From Pseudomonas pharyngis (GTDB taxonomy: Bacteria > Pseudomonadota > Gammaproteobacteria > Pseudomonadales > Pseudomonadaceae), in contig NZ_BQID01000005.1 of the NCBI RefSeq assembly GCF_021602345.1, positions 310,001 to 374,000 on the forward strand: a stretch of 64,000 bases of DNA. The letters run 5' to 3'. The number at the start of each line of letters is the position of its first letter. Within the stretch, counting starts at the first letter, position 1. Position numbers and translations under genes: made by a program. This document shows, piece after piece, positions 10,278 to 20,783 of this stretch. The notes below the pieces were generated by a model. That model searched no databases, was not told the DNA's origin, and saw only the letters and a list, made by a program, of their open reading frames with translations.

Positions 10278-10453
10278 CCCTCACCCTAGCCCTCTCCCGG
10301 GGGGAGAGGGGACCGAATGGGGGATATTCAAGCGTTACGCCGACCTGAACGTCTTTCTGTGAATCCATAATCGCCAAGATGCTTCAGGTCGCAGGACATC
10401 TAATTACAACTCGGTCAGCTCCCTCTCCCTCCGGGAGAGGGCTGGGGTGAGGG
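10278..10453. repeat. 176-bp imperfect-palindrome repeat, copy A (MITE-like)
   Basis: The ends are complementary: ccctcaccctagccctctccc at the left and gggagagggctggggtgaggg at the right. The interior contains further gggagaggg/ccctctccc arms and a less-conserved middle with gacctgaac. Copy B at 20532-20705 has the same ends, nearly the same length, and a related interior (ccgacc, then attcgagttacatcgacctgaa). The copy lies inside the prp operon between prpF and prpD. Confidence 0.8.
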
Positions 10454-10466
10454 CATCGATTCTGGA

Positions 10467-11657
10467 TCAGAAAGAGTCGCCAGGTATGCGGACGTAACCT
10501 TCCATCAGCACGCGTGCACTACGGCTCATGATCGCCTTCTTCACGACCCACTCACCGTTCTCCAGACTGGCCTCAGCGCCGACGCGCAACGTCCCGGAAG
10601 GATGCCCGAACCGCACCGCATTGCGCTCAACACCACCCGCCGCCAGATTCACCAAAGTGCCGGAGATAGCTGCTGCGGTGCCGATCGCCACCGCCGCCGT
10701 CCCCATCATCGCGTGGTGCAGCTTGCCCATCGACAACGCCCGCACCAGCAGATCCACATCCCCGGCGCCAATGGCTTTGCCACTCGATGCCACGTAATCC
10801 GCAGGCTTGGCGACAAACGCAACCTTCGGCGTGTGTTGTCGCTTGGCCGCCTCATCCAGATTCGAAATCAGCCCCATGCGCAACGCGCCATAAGCACGAA
10901 TGGTCTCAAACATCTGCAACGCTTTCGGATCGCTGTTGATCGCGCCCTGCAGTTCGGTGCCGGTGTAACCGATGTCTTCGGCGTTGACGAAGATCGTCGG
11001 GATACCCGCGTTGATCATGGTCGCCTTGAACGTACCGACGCCCGGCACTTCCAGCTCGTCGATCAGGTTGCCGGTGGGGAACATCGAGCCACCGCCGCCC
11101 TCTTCTTCCGCCGCCGGATCCATGAATTCGACCTGAACTTCGGCGGCCGGAAAGGTCACGCCGTCGAGTTCGAAATCACCGGTTTCCTGAACTTCGCCAT
11201 TGGTGATCGGCACGTGGGCAATGATCGTTTTACCGATGTTGGCCTGCCACACGCGAACCACCGCCACGCCGTTGTGCGGAATGCGGCTGGCGTCCACCAG
11301 ACCATTGCTGATGGCGAACGAACCGACCGCCGCCGACAGGTTGCCGCAGTTGCCGCTCCAATCCACGAACGGCTTGTCGATGGACACCTGACCGAACAGG
11401 TAATCGACGTCGTGATCGGCCTTGATGCTCTTCGACAGGATCACGGTTTTGCTGGTACTGGACGTGGCGCCGCCCATGCCGTCGATCTGCTTGTCGTACG
11501 GGTCGGGGCTGCCGATGACCCGCAGCAGCAGCGCATCGCGGGCCGGGCCGGGAATCTGCGCGGCTTCGGGCAGATCCTTGAGGCTGAAAAACACGCCTTT
11601 GCTGGTGCCACCACGCATGTAGGTGGCGGGGATTTTTATTTGCGGTGCGTGAGCCAT
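10467..11657 (-). CDS. prpF: 2-methylaconitate cis-trans isomerase
   Basis: PrpF (396 aa) isomerises the AcnD product trans-2-methylaconitate so that aconitase can complete the methylcitrate cycle. The N-terminal PATYMRGGTSKGVFFSLKDL and the later DWSGNCGNLSAAVGSFAIS tract are family hallmarks of the diaminopimelate-epimerase-like fold. ATG 11657 is chosen because AAGGAGCACC lies directly upstream; earlier codons are not conserved in character. It lies 54 bp after acnD with a small hairpin between them. Confidence 0.95.
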   Translation of the reverse strand: MAHAPQIKIPATYMRGGTSKGVFFSLKDLPEAAQIPGPARDALLLRVIGSPDPYDKQIDGMGGATSSTSKTVILSKSIKADHDVDYLFGQVSIDKPFVDWSGNCGNLSAAVGSFAISNGLVDASRIPHNGVAVVRVWQANIGKTIIAHVPITNGEVQETGDFELDGVTFPAAEVQVEFMDPAAEEEGGGGSMFPTGNLIDELEVPGVGTFKATMINAGIPTIFVNAEDIGYTGTELQGAINSDPKALQMFETIRAYGALRMGLISNLDEAAKRQHTPKVAFVAKPADYVASSGKAIGAGDVDLLVRALSMGKLHHAMMGTAAVAIGTAAAISGTLVNLAAGGVERNAVRFGHPSGTLRVGAEASLENGEWVVKKAIMSRSARVLMEGYVRIPGDSF

Positions 11658-11675
11658 GGTGCTCCTTAACGAAGA

Positions 11676-11696
11676 CATGGGACTTGAAGTCCCATG
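11676..11696 (-). promoter_or_regulatory. Intercistronic hairpin between acnD and prpF
   Basis: CATGGGAC-TTGAA-GTCCCATG is a perfect 8-bp stem just upstream of the prpF ribosome-binding site. It has no T-run, so it is more likely an mRNA stability or processing element than a terminator. Confidence 0.35.
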
Positions 11697-11711
11697 CCCA
11701 CATCAGTTGAT

Positions 11712-14306
<2,595 letters not shown>

Positions 14307-14340
14307 CGGTCAGGACTCGGTCACGGTAGTTTCAAAGAGG

Positions 14341-14360
14341 GGGCGCCTGTGCCGGCGCCC
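14341..14360 (-). promoter_or_regulatory. GC-rich hairpin between prpC and acnD
   Basis: GGGCGCC and GGCGCCC pair around a 6-nt loop in the 61-bp gap after the prpC stop. With no U-tract it may only slow decay or attenuate read-through in the prp message. Confidence 0.35.
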
Positions 14361-14367
14361 TCCCCGG

Positions 14368-15495
14368 TCAGCGCTGTTCGATTGGCACGAACTTGCGCTG
14401 TTCGACGCCGGTGTACTCGGCGCTTGGACGGATGATGCGGTTGTTGGCGCGCTGTTCGAATACGTGCGCCGCCCAGCCGGTCAGGCGCGAGCAGACGAAG
14501 ATCGGGGTGAACAGCTTGGTCGGGATGCCCATGAAGTGGTACGCCGAGGCATGGTAGAAGTCGGCGTTGGGGAACAGTTTTTTCTGCTCCCACATGGTCT
14601 TGTCGATGGCTTCGGAAACCGCGAACAACACCTTGTCGCCCACTTCGTCGGCGAGTTTTTTCGACCAGCCCTTGATCACCTCGTTGCGCGGATCGCTGTC
14701 CTTATAGATCGCGTGGCCGAAGCCCATGATCTTGTCCTTGCGCTCGAGCATGCCGAGGGTGCCCTTGATCGCCTCTTCCGGTGACGAGAAGCGCTCGATC
14801 ATTTCCATCGCCGCTTCGTTGGCGCCACCGTGCAGCGGGCCGCGCAAGGAACCGATGGCCGCCGTGACGCAGGAATACAGATCGGACAGGGTCGAAGCGC
14901 ACACCCGAGCGGTGAAGGTCGAGGCGTTGAATTCGTGCTCGGCGTAGAGGATCAGCGACACGTTCATCACCTTGACGTGCAGTTCGCTCGGCTTCTTGTC
15001 GTGCAGCAGGTGCAGGAAGTGGCCGCCGATGGACTGCTCGTCCGTCACGCAATTGATGCGTTTGCCGTCGTGGCTGAAGCGATACCAGTAGCACATGATC
15101 GCCGGAAAGGCGGCCAGCAGACGGTCGGTCTTGTCGCGTTGCTCGGAGAAGTCTTTTTCCGGCTCGATATTGCCCAGGAACGAGCAGCCGGTGCGCATCA
15201 CGTCCATCGGGTGGGCGTCGGTGGGGATGCGTTCCAGCACTTCTTTCAGCGCTTGTGGCAGGTCGCGCAGCTTGCTGAGTTTGCTCTGGTAGTCGGCGAG
15301 TTGCGCCTTGGTCGGCAGTTCTCCGTAGAGCAGCAGGTACGCCACTTCTTCAAATTGTGCGTCGGCTGCCAGTTCGCGCACGTCGTAGCCGCGATAGGTC
15401 AGCCCGGCACCGGCCTGGCCCACGGTGGACAGTGCGGTTTGCCCGGCGACCTGGCCCCGGAGCCCGGCGCCACTGAGTACTTTTGCTTCGGCCAT
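14368..15495 (-). CDS. prpC: 2-methylcitrate synthase
   Basis: Condenses propionyl-CoA with oxaloacetate to 2-methylcitrate. The 375-aa protein has citrate-synthase motifs: LTYRGYDVRELAADAQFEEV near the N-terminus, GPLHGGANEAAMEMI with an active-site His, and MGFGHAIYKDSDPRNEVIKG with the second His. Length is that of short bacterial PrpC rather than GltA. The start at 15495 is supported by GGAGACAACA upstream; the longer in-frame reading has no conserved content. It is third in the prp cluster. Confidence 0.96.
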   Translation of the reverse strand: MAEAKVLSGAGLRGQVAGQTALSTVGQAGAGLTYRGYDVRELAADAQFEEVAYLLLYGELPTKAQLADYQSKLSKLRDLPQALKEVLERIPTDAHPMDVMRTGCSFLGNIEPEKDFSEQRDKTDRLLAAFPAIMCYWYRFSHDGKRINCVTDEQSIGGHFLHLLHDKKPSELHVKVMNVSLILYAEHEFNASTFTARVCASTLSDLYSCVTAAIGSLRGPLHGGANEAAMEMIERFSSPEEAIKGTLGMLERKDKIMGFGHAIYKDSDPRNEVIKGWSKKLADEVGDKVLFAVSEAIDKTMWEQKKLFPNADFYHASAYHFMGIPTKLFTPIFVCSRLTGWAAHVFEQRANNRIIRPSAEYTGVEQRKFVPIEQR

Positions 15496-15538
15496 TGTTG
15501 TCTCCAATCTTGAATTTATTAGGGAGTACGGTTGCGGC

Positions 15539-16429
15539 TTACTTCTTCGCCGCAAACAACGCGTCGAGCTTCTGCTCGAAGGTGTGGTAATCGATGCGAT
15601 CGTAAAGCTCCATGCGAGTCTGCATGGTGTCGATGACATTCTGCTGAGTACCGTCGCGGCGGATCGCGGTGTAGACGTTTTCCGCAGCCTTGTTCATCGC
15701 GCGGAACGCCGACAGCGGGTACAGCACCAGCGACACGTCGGCGCCGGCCAGTTGCTCGGTGGTGTACAGCGGCGTCGAGCCGAATTCGGTGATGTTGGCC
15801 AGGATCGGCGCCTTCACGCGGCTGGCGAACAGTTTGTACATCTCCAGTTCCGTGATGGCTTCCGGGAAAATCATGTCGGCGCCGGCCTCGATGCACGCGG
15901 CGGCGCGATCCAGTGCCGATTCCAGGCCTTCAACAGCCAGCGCGTCGGTGCGCGCCATGATCACGAAGCTGTCGTCGGTGCGGGCATCGACGGCAGCCTT
16001 GATGCGGTCGACCATTTCCTGCTGGGTCACGATCTCTTTGTTCGGACGATGGCCGCAGCGCTTGGCGCCGACCTGGTCTTCGATGTGAATCGCCGCCGCG
16101 CCGAACTTGATCATCGACTTGACGGTGCGCGCCACGTTGAACGCCGAGGCCCCGAAACCGGTGTCCACGTCCACCAGCAGCGGCAGGTCGCAGACGTCGG
16201 TGATGCGGCGCACGTCGGTCAGCACGTCATCCAGGCCGGTGATGCCCAGGTCCGGCACGCCGAGGGAGCCGGCAGCCACCCCGCCACCCGACAGGTAGAT
16301 CGCCTTGAAACCGGCGCGCTTGGCCAGCAGCGCGTGGTTGGCATTGATCGCCCCGACCACTTGCAGCGGATGTTCGCTGGCGACCGCATCGCGGAAACGC
16401 TGGCCTGGAGTGCTCTTGTTGGAACTCAT
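15539..16429 (-). CDS. prpB: 2-methylisocitrate lyase
   Basis: Cleaves 2-methylisocitrate to pyruvate and succinate, the final step of the methylcitrate cycle. The 296-aa protein belongs to the isocitrate-lyase/PEP-mutase family: [27 protein letters not shown] with Mg-binding acidic residues, and the signature [12 protein letters not shown] (active-site Cys). The ATG at 16429 overlaps the stop of the upstream regulator gene by four bases (ATGA), so translation is probably coupled. GAGGTGAG precedes the start. Confidence 0.96.
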   Translation of the reverse strand: MSSNKSTPGQRFRDAVASEHPLQVVGAINANHALLAKRAGFKAIYLSGGGVAAGSLGVPDLGITGLDDVLTDVRRITDVCDLPLLVDVDTGFGASAFNVARTVKSMIKFGAAAIHIEDQVGAKRCGHRPNKEIVTQQEMVDRIKAAVDARTDDSFVIMARTDALAVEGLESALDRAAACIEAGADMIFPEAITELEMYKLFASRVKAPILANITEFGSTPLYTTEQLAGADVSLVLYPLSAFRAMNKAAENVYTAIRRDGTQQNVIDTMQTRMELYDRIDYHTFEQKLDALFAAKK

Positions 16430-17151
16430 GACTCACCTCGTTCAGTGGCTGTCTTATTGTCGGCGCCGTCCTGGTAGTGACGGGCAATGTTGCGTTTCGA
16501 GGCGCCGATGTGACGGCGCATCAACAATTCCGCGAGCTCGCCGTCACGGTCGGCGATGGCATCGAGAATCCGGTGGTGTTCGGCAAAGGCCTGGCGCGGG
16601 CGATTGGGCGTGGTGGAAAACTGGATGCGGTACATGCGCACCAGTTGATAGAGCTCGCCGCAGAGCATTTGCGTAAGGGTGCGGTTGCCGCTGCCCTGGA
16701 TGATCCGGTAGTGAAAGTCGAAATCGCCTTCCTGCTGGTAGTAGCCGACGCCGGCCTGGAACGCTGCATCGCGTTCGTGGGTTTCCAGCACCCGGCGCAG
16801 TTCGTCGATTTCTTCGACGCTCATGCGTTCGGCCGCCAGACGGCAGGCCATACCTTCGAGGGATTCACGGATTTCGTAGAGTTCGAGCAATTCGGCGTGG
16901 CTCAGCGACACCACCCGCGCACCGACGTGCGGTACGCGCACCAGCAGGCGCTGGCCTTCCAGACGATGGATCGCCTCGCGCAGCGGCCCGCGGCTGATGC
17001 CGTAGGTGCGCGCCAGTTCCGGCTCGGAGATCTTGCTGCCCGGGGCGATCTCGCCTTTGACGATGGCCGCCTGGATGCGCCGGAAGACGTTTTCCGAGAG
17101 CGTCTCGGAATCGTCGCCGCTGATCACCGGGGGATCGAGTTGATCCAGCAT
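16426..17151 (-). CDS. GntR-family (FCD) transcriptional regulator of the prp cluster
   Basis: DNA-binding regulator of 241 aa. Residues ~20-85 form the winged helix-turn-helix ([20 protein letters not shown]). The rest is the helical FCD ligand-binding domain ([20 protein letters not shown] and later His residues that bind a metal in this family). It is the first gene of the propionate operon and overlaps prpB by 4 bp. Two GTCGAC-centred sites flank its promoter, one overlapping its own ribosome-binding site, so it probably represses itself and prpBCacnDprpFD. 2-methylcitrate or a related acid as effector is inference. Confidence 0.9.
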   Translation of the reverse strand: MLDQLDPPVISGDDSETLSENVFRRIQAAIVKGEIAPGSKISEPELARTYGISRGPLREAIHRLEGQRLLVRVPHVGARVVSLSHAELLELYEIRESLEGMACRLAAERMSVEEIDELRRVLETHERDAAFQAGVGYYQQEGDFDFHYRIIQGSGNRTLTQMLCGELYQLVRMYRIQFSTTPNRPRQAFAEHHRILDAIADRDGELAELLMRRHIGASKRNIARHYQDGADNKTATERGES

Positions 17152-17161
17152 ATTGTCGACA
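17152..17161. promoter_or_regulatory. Putative GntR operator, site 2 (over the ribosome-binding site)
   Basis: ATTGTCGACA, immediately upstream of the regulator's ATG and downstream of its promoter, repeats most of the perfect palindrome at 17224. The GTCGAC centres are 73 bp apart, close to seven helical turns. Confidence 0.55.
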
Positions 17162-17182
17162 CCTTCAAATCCAATGCGGCAA

Positions 17183-17211
17183 AAACTAGCGAATCAACCC
17201 GCATCAGTCAA
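17183..17211 (-). promoter_or_regulatory. Putative sigma-70 promoter of the prp operon
   Basis: On the minus strand TTGACT (17211-17206) and TAGTTT (17188-17183) are separated by exactly 17 bp, placing transcription start near 17176. The promoter lies between the two predicted GntR operators. Confidence 0.5.
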
Positions 17212-17223
17212 AGGATAAATAGA

Positions 17224-17237
17224 GATTGTCGACAATC
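17224..17237. promoter_or_regulatory. Putative GntR operator, site 1 (perfect 14-bp palindrome)
   Basis: GATTGTCGACAATC is a perfect dyad just upstream of the predicted -35 box. Short palindromes with a central GTCGAC-like core are normal for FCD-type GntR regulators. Confidence 0.6.
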
Positions 17238-17307
17238 GTCTAATAAGCCTGCGTGTCAGCCCCAAGGGTTATAGACCGGCCCCGGCGCTGGCGCCATAAA
17301 ACCACCG

Positions 17308-17316
17308 TGCTAGAAT
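17308..17316 (+). promoter_or_regulatory. Putative extended -10 promoter for the 17449-20512 operon
   Basis: TGC-TAGAAT matches an extended -10 element (TGn-TANAAT); no convincing -35 is seen. It is 130 bp upstream of the first start codon of the rightward three-gene operon. Confidence 0.35.
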
Positions 17317-17448
17317 GCCGCCCGCATTTGCGAGTCATTTGCACGGCTTGTCATAAAAAGCTGATAGGCACACGAAGGCGCATGGGCAGACAGGATTTCC
17401 TGATGCCATGGCCCTGAACCGAGAACGGAACGCTGCTCGCCAGGATTT

Positions 17449-17985
17449 ATGAGACTCAAGCCCTTCCCCACATTCTTTGCACTGTTTTGCCTGCCCGGCC
17501 TCGCCGCGGCGGGGGAAAAGACCGTGTACGGCCTCAACGAATACGCTGCCCTCGACGGGATCAACCTGGAAGTGGCGGCGAAACTCGACACCGGGGCGAA
17601 AACCGCCTCCTTGAGCGCCCGCGACATCAAACGCTTCAAACGCAACGGCGAGTCCTGGGTACGTTTCTACCTGGCCATCGACGCCGCGCATTCCCACCCG
17701 ATCGAACGGCCGCTGGCCCGGGTCAGCAAGATCAAGCGCCGCGCCGGCGACTACGACCCGGAAGAAGGCAAGAAGTACACCGCCCGCCCGGTGATCGAGC
17801 TGGACATCTGCATGGGTTCGGCAATGCGCAGCATCGAAGTGAACCTGACCGACCGTAGTGCGTTCCAATACCCGCTTTTGATCGGCTCCGAGGCGCTGAA
17901 ACGCTTCGATGCGCTGGTCGATCCCAGTCTTAAATACGCTGCCGGCAAACCCGCCTGCGCCATCGCCGCTCATACCGCCGAGTAA
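17449..17985 (+). CDS. Retropepsin-like aspartic protease (annotated in the family as ATP-dependent zinc protease)
   Basis: Exported protein of 178 aa. A signal peptide (MRLKPFPTFFALFCLPGLAAA) is followed by a small retropepsin-like domain with the D-T-G signature in AAKLDTGAKTASLSA (about residues 44-58). Family proteins are usually labelled 'ATP-dependent zinc protease' or RimK-associated, though the visible catalytic motif is aspartic and no zinc motif is seen. It is followed after 5 bp by a transglutaminase-7TM gene and then a RimK-like ligase, an association reported in comparative genomics of ATP-grasp amidoligases. The likely job is to cleave a peptide or glutamyl tag in the periplasm; the substrate is unknown. 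Confidence 0.85.
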   Translation: MRLKPFPTFFALFCLPGLAAAGEKTVYGLNEYAALDGINLEVAAKLDTGAKTASLSARDIKRFKRNGESWVRFYLAIDAAHSHPIERPLARVSKIKRRAGDYDPEEGKKYTARPVIELDICMGSAMRSIEVNLTDRSAFQYPLLIGSEALKRFDALVDPSLKYAAGKPACAIAAHTAE

Positions 17986-17990
17986 TTTCC

Positions 17991-19526
17991 ATGCGTTCTC
18001 TAACCTTCCACCTGAAAGTCCTGATCACCATCCTGGTGTTGCTGGGCGTTTCGGTTACGGCCTATCAGATTTTCGTGCTCGGCATTCCGGTGACCGAAGA
18101 CGCCACCGACGACTTGTGGAACATCGACGCCAAGGTCGAGTTCGTCGCCAGCACCAAGGATCCGGTGAAGATCCAGATGTTCGTGCCGCCCCTGAGCCGC
18201 GATTACGTCAGCCTCAATGAAAGCTTTATCTCCAACAACTACGGGGTGGCGGTCAACCGCGTCGACGGCAACCGCAAGGTCACCTGGTCGGCGCGCCGGG
18301 CCAAGGGCAACCAGACGCTTTATTACCGTCTGGTGCTGACCAAGCGTTACACCGCCGAGAAAACCAAGGTCAAAGGCCCGACGTTCCGCGACAGCATGGC
18401 CATCGAAGGCCCGGAAAAGATCGCCGCCGAAGCACTGCTCGCGCCGATCCGCCAGCACTCGGCCGACGTCGAGACCTTCATTGGCGAGGCGATCAAACGC
18501 GTCAACAACGTCAACGACGACAACGTGAAACTGCTGCTGGCCGGCGATCCGTCGACGCCGCACAAAGCCAAGATCGTCGAGCTGCTGCTGTCCATCGCCC
18601 ACGTGCCGGTGGAGAAAGTCCACACCATCCGCCTTGTCGCCGATCAGCCGCAAACCCCGGAACTGTGGCTGCGCAGCTTCAACGGCACCGACTGGCTGTA
18701 CTTCAACCCGGAAACCGGCGAGCAAGGTCTGCCGACCGACCGCCTGCTGTGGTGGAGCGGTGATGAAAACCTGATCACCGTCGACGGCGGCAAGAAAGCC
18801 AACGTGACCTTCAGCCTGAACAACAGCGAGATGAACGCGATTCGTCTGGCCAAGCTGACCGACGAAAACACCGACGCCAACTTCCTCGAATACTCGCTGT
18901 ACGGCCTGCCGCTGCAAACCCAGCAGACCTTCATGATCATGGTGATGATTCCGATCGGCGTGCTGGTGATCCTGATCCTGCGCAACCTGATCGGCCTGCA
19001 GACCCTCGGTACATTCACGCCGGTGCTGATCGCCCTGGCCTTCCGCGAGACGCAACTGGGTTTCGGCATCCTGCTGTTTACCGTGATCACCGCGCTCGGG
19101 TTATCACTGCGCTCGTATCTGGAACACTTGAAGCTGCAAATGCTGCCGCGCCTGTCGGTGGTGCTGACGTTCGTGGTGGTGCTGATCGCGGCGATCAGCC
19201 TGTTCAGTCACAAACTCGGTCTGGAGCGCGGTCTGTCGGTGGCGCTGTTCCCGATGGTGATTCTGACCATGACCATCGAACGCCTGTCGATCACTTGGGA
19301 AGAACGCGGCGCCAGCCATGCCATGAAAGTGGCGATCGGCACGCTGTTCGCGGCGTCCCTGGCGCACCTGATCATGACCGTTCCGGAGCTGGTGTACTTC
19401 GTGTTCACCTTCCCGGCGATTCTGCTGATTCTGGTGGGCTTCATGCTGGCCATGGGTCGCTATCGCGGTTATCGCCTGACTGAACTGGTGCGTTTCAAGG
19501 CTTTCCTGAAGAAGGCTGACGCCTGA
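17991..19526 (+). CDS. Inactive transglutaminase domain fused to 7 transmembrane helices
   Basis: Membrane protein of 511 aa. An N-terminal anchor (VLITILVLLGVSVTAYQIFV) leads into a periplasmic transglutaminase-like domain up to about residue 300, then about seven helices, for example IMVMIPIGVLVILILRNLIG, LLFTVITALGLSLRSYL and YFVFTFPAILLILVGFMLAM. The transglutaminase triad appears lost: the expected Cys region reads GDPSTPHKAKI, the His position falls in ELWLRSF, and the Asp is Asn in YFNPETG. It is probably a binding or scaffold module. It sits between the protease and ligase genes, with a one-base overlap with the latter. Confidence 0.85.
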   Translation: MRSLTFHLKVLITILVLLGVSVTAYQIFVLGIPVTEDATDDLWNIDAKVEFVASTKDPVKIQMFVPPLSRDYVSLNESFISNNYGVAVNRVDGNRKVTWSARRAKGNQTLYYRLVLTKRYTAEKTKVKGPTFRDSMAIEGPEKIAAEALLAPIRQHSADVETFIGEAIKRVNNVNDDNVKLLLAGDPSTPHKAKIVELLLSIAHVPVEKVHTIRLVADQPQTPELWLRSFNGTDWLYFNPETGEQGLPTDRLLWWSGDENLITVDGGKKANVTFSLNNSEMNAIRLAKLTDENTDANFLEYSLYGLPLQTQQTFMIMVMIPIGVLVILILRNLIGLQTLGTFTPVLIALAFRETQLGFGILLFTVITALGLSLRSYLEHLKLQMLPRLSVVLTFVVVLIAAISLFSHKLGLERGLSVALFPMVILTMTIERLSITWEERGASHAMKVAIGTLFAASLAHLIMTVPELVYFVFTFPAILLILVGFMLAMGRYRGYRLTELVRFKAFLKKADA

Positions 19527-20512
19527 TGTTCGGTTTCTGGAAGACCTGGAAGGCCCTGGAAGCCCGGGGCATCATGGGCATCAATCGGCGTAACGCGGAC
19601 TACGTGCTCAAGTACAACAAGCGCAGCCTGTACCCGATCGTCGATGACAAGATCATCACCAAGGAACGCGCGATCGAGGCCGGCATTCACGTGCCGGAAC
19701 TGTATGGCGTGATTTCCACAGAGAAGGAAATCGACAAGCTCGGCGAGATCATCGGCGGGCGCAACGACTTCGTGATCAAGCCGGCCCAGGGCGCCGGCGG
19801 TGACGGCATCATCGTCATCGCCGACCGTTTCGAGGGCCGTTATCGCACGGTGTCGGGCAAGATCCTTGCCCACGAAGAGCTGGAGCATCATATCTCCAGC
19901 ATCCTCACCGGCCTGTATTCGCTGGGCGGGCACCGCGACCGGGCGCTGATCGAATATCGGGTGACCCCGGACCAGATCTTCAAGAGCATCAGCTACGAAG
20001 GCGTGCCGGACATCCGCATCATCGTGCTGATGGGTTACCCGGTGATGGCGATGCTGCGTTTGCCGACCCGCCAGTCCGGCGGCAAGGCCAACCTGCACCA
20101 GGGCGCCATCGGCGTCGGTGTCGACCTGGCCACCGGCCTGACTTTGCGCGGCACCTGGCTGAACAACATCATCACCAAACACCCGGACACCACCAACTCG
20201 GTGGATGGCGTGCAACTGCCCTATTGGGACGGTTTTATGAAGCTCGCCGCCGGTTGCTATGAGCTGTGTGGCCTGGGGTACATCGGCGTGGACATGGTGC
20301 TGGACCAGGAGAAAGGCCCGCTGATTCTGGAGCTGAATGCGCGGCCGGGGCTGAATATCCAGATTGCCAATGATTGCGGGCTGACGTTGCGTACCCATGC
20401 GGTGGAAGCGCATCTGGAAGAGCTCAAGGCGCGTGGTGTGACTGAAACGGTTGAAGAGCGGGTGGCGTTTGCTCAGGAGTTATTTGGGCATATTCCGGCG
20501 GTCGAGGGCTGA
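19526..20512 (+). CDS. Alpha-L-glutamate ligase-like protein (RimK-type ATP-grasp)
   Basis: Cytoplasmic ATP-grasp ligase of 328 aa. The ATP lysine is seen in DFVIKPAQGAGGDGIIVI (residues ~83-100), metal-binding acidic and Asn residues in GPLILELNARPGLNIQIAND near residue 270, and a Gly-rich SGGKANLHQGAIGVG tract in between. RimK-like enzymes add glutamate or other amino acids to carboxyl groups of peptides or small molecules. The start overlaps the preceding stop (TGATG), so all three genes are translationally linked. The product, perhaps a modified peptide, is unknown. Confidence 0.87.
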   Translation: MFGFWKTWKALEARGIMGINRRNADYVLKYNKRSLYPIVDDKIITKERAIEAGIHVPELYGVISTEKEIDKLGEIIGGRNDFVIKPAQGAGGDGIIVIADRFEGRYRTVSGKILAHEELEHHISSILTGLYSLGGHRDRALIEYRVTPDQIFKSISYEGVPDIRIIVLMGYPVMAMLRLPTRQSGGKANLHQGAIGVGVDLATGLTLRGTWLNNIITKHPDTTNSVDGVQLPYWDGFMKLAAGCYELCGLGYIGVDMVLDQEKGPLILELNARPGLNIQIANDCGLTLRTHAVEAHLEELKARGVTETVEERVAFAQELFGHIPAVEG

Positions 20513-20531
20513 AGCTCAGAAGCAAAAAGCA

Positions 20532-20705
20532 CCCTCACCCCAGCCCTCCCGAAACGTCGGACCGCCCGGAGGGAGAGGGAGCCGACCGTGTGGATTATTC
20601 GAGTTACATCGACCTGAATTACCGAGTCGAACTTAAGTTTTGAAAAGCATAGAGATCTGCTCCCTTTCCCCCTCGCCCCCTTGGGGGAGAGGGCTGGGGT
20701 GAGGG
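20532..20705. repeat. 174-bp imperfect-palindrome repeat, copy B (MITE-like)
   Basis: It starts ccctcaccccagccctcc and ends ggagagggctggggtgaggg, with internal gggagaggga and ccctttcccc arms and a central cgacctgaa. It matches copy A at 10278-10453 in ends, size and partial interior. It occupies most of the gap between the glutamate-ligase-like gene and pabB. Confidence 0.8.
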
Positions 20706-20720
20706 GGTAGGCTTTTGACT

Positions 20721-20748
20721 TTGATCTGGCATCGGAGAGGACTACAAT
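20721..20748 (+). promoter_or_regulatory. Putative sigma-70 promoter of pabB
   Basis: TTGATC and TACAAT are separated by 16 bp, just beyond the repeat, putting transcription start about 30 nt before the pabB ATG. Confidence 0.5.
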
Positions 20749-20783
20749 CCCCACCCCGCCTCGATGGCCGATCTGCCCCGCCC

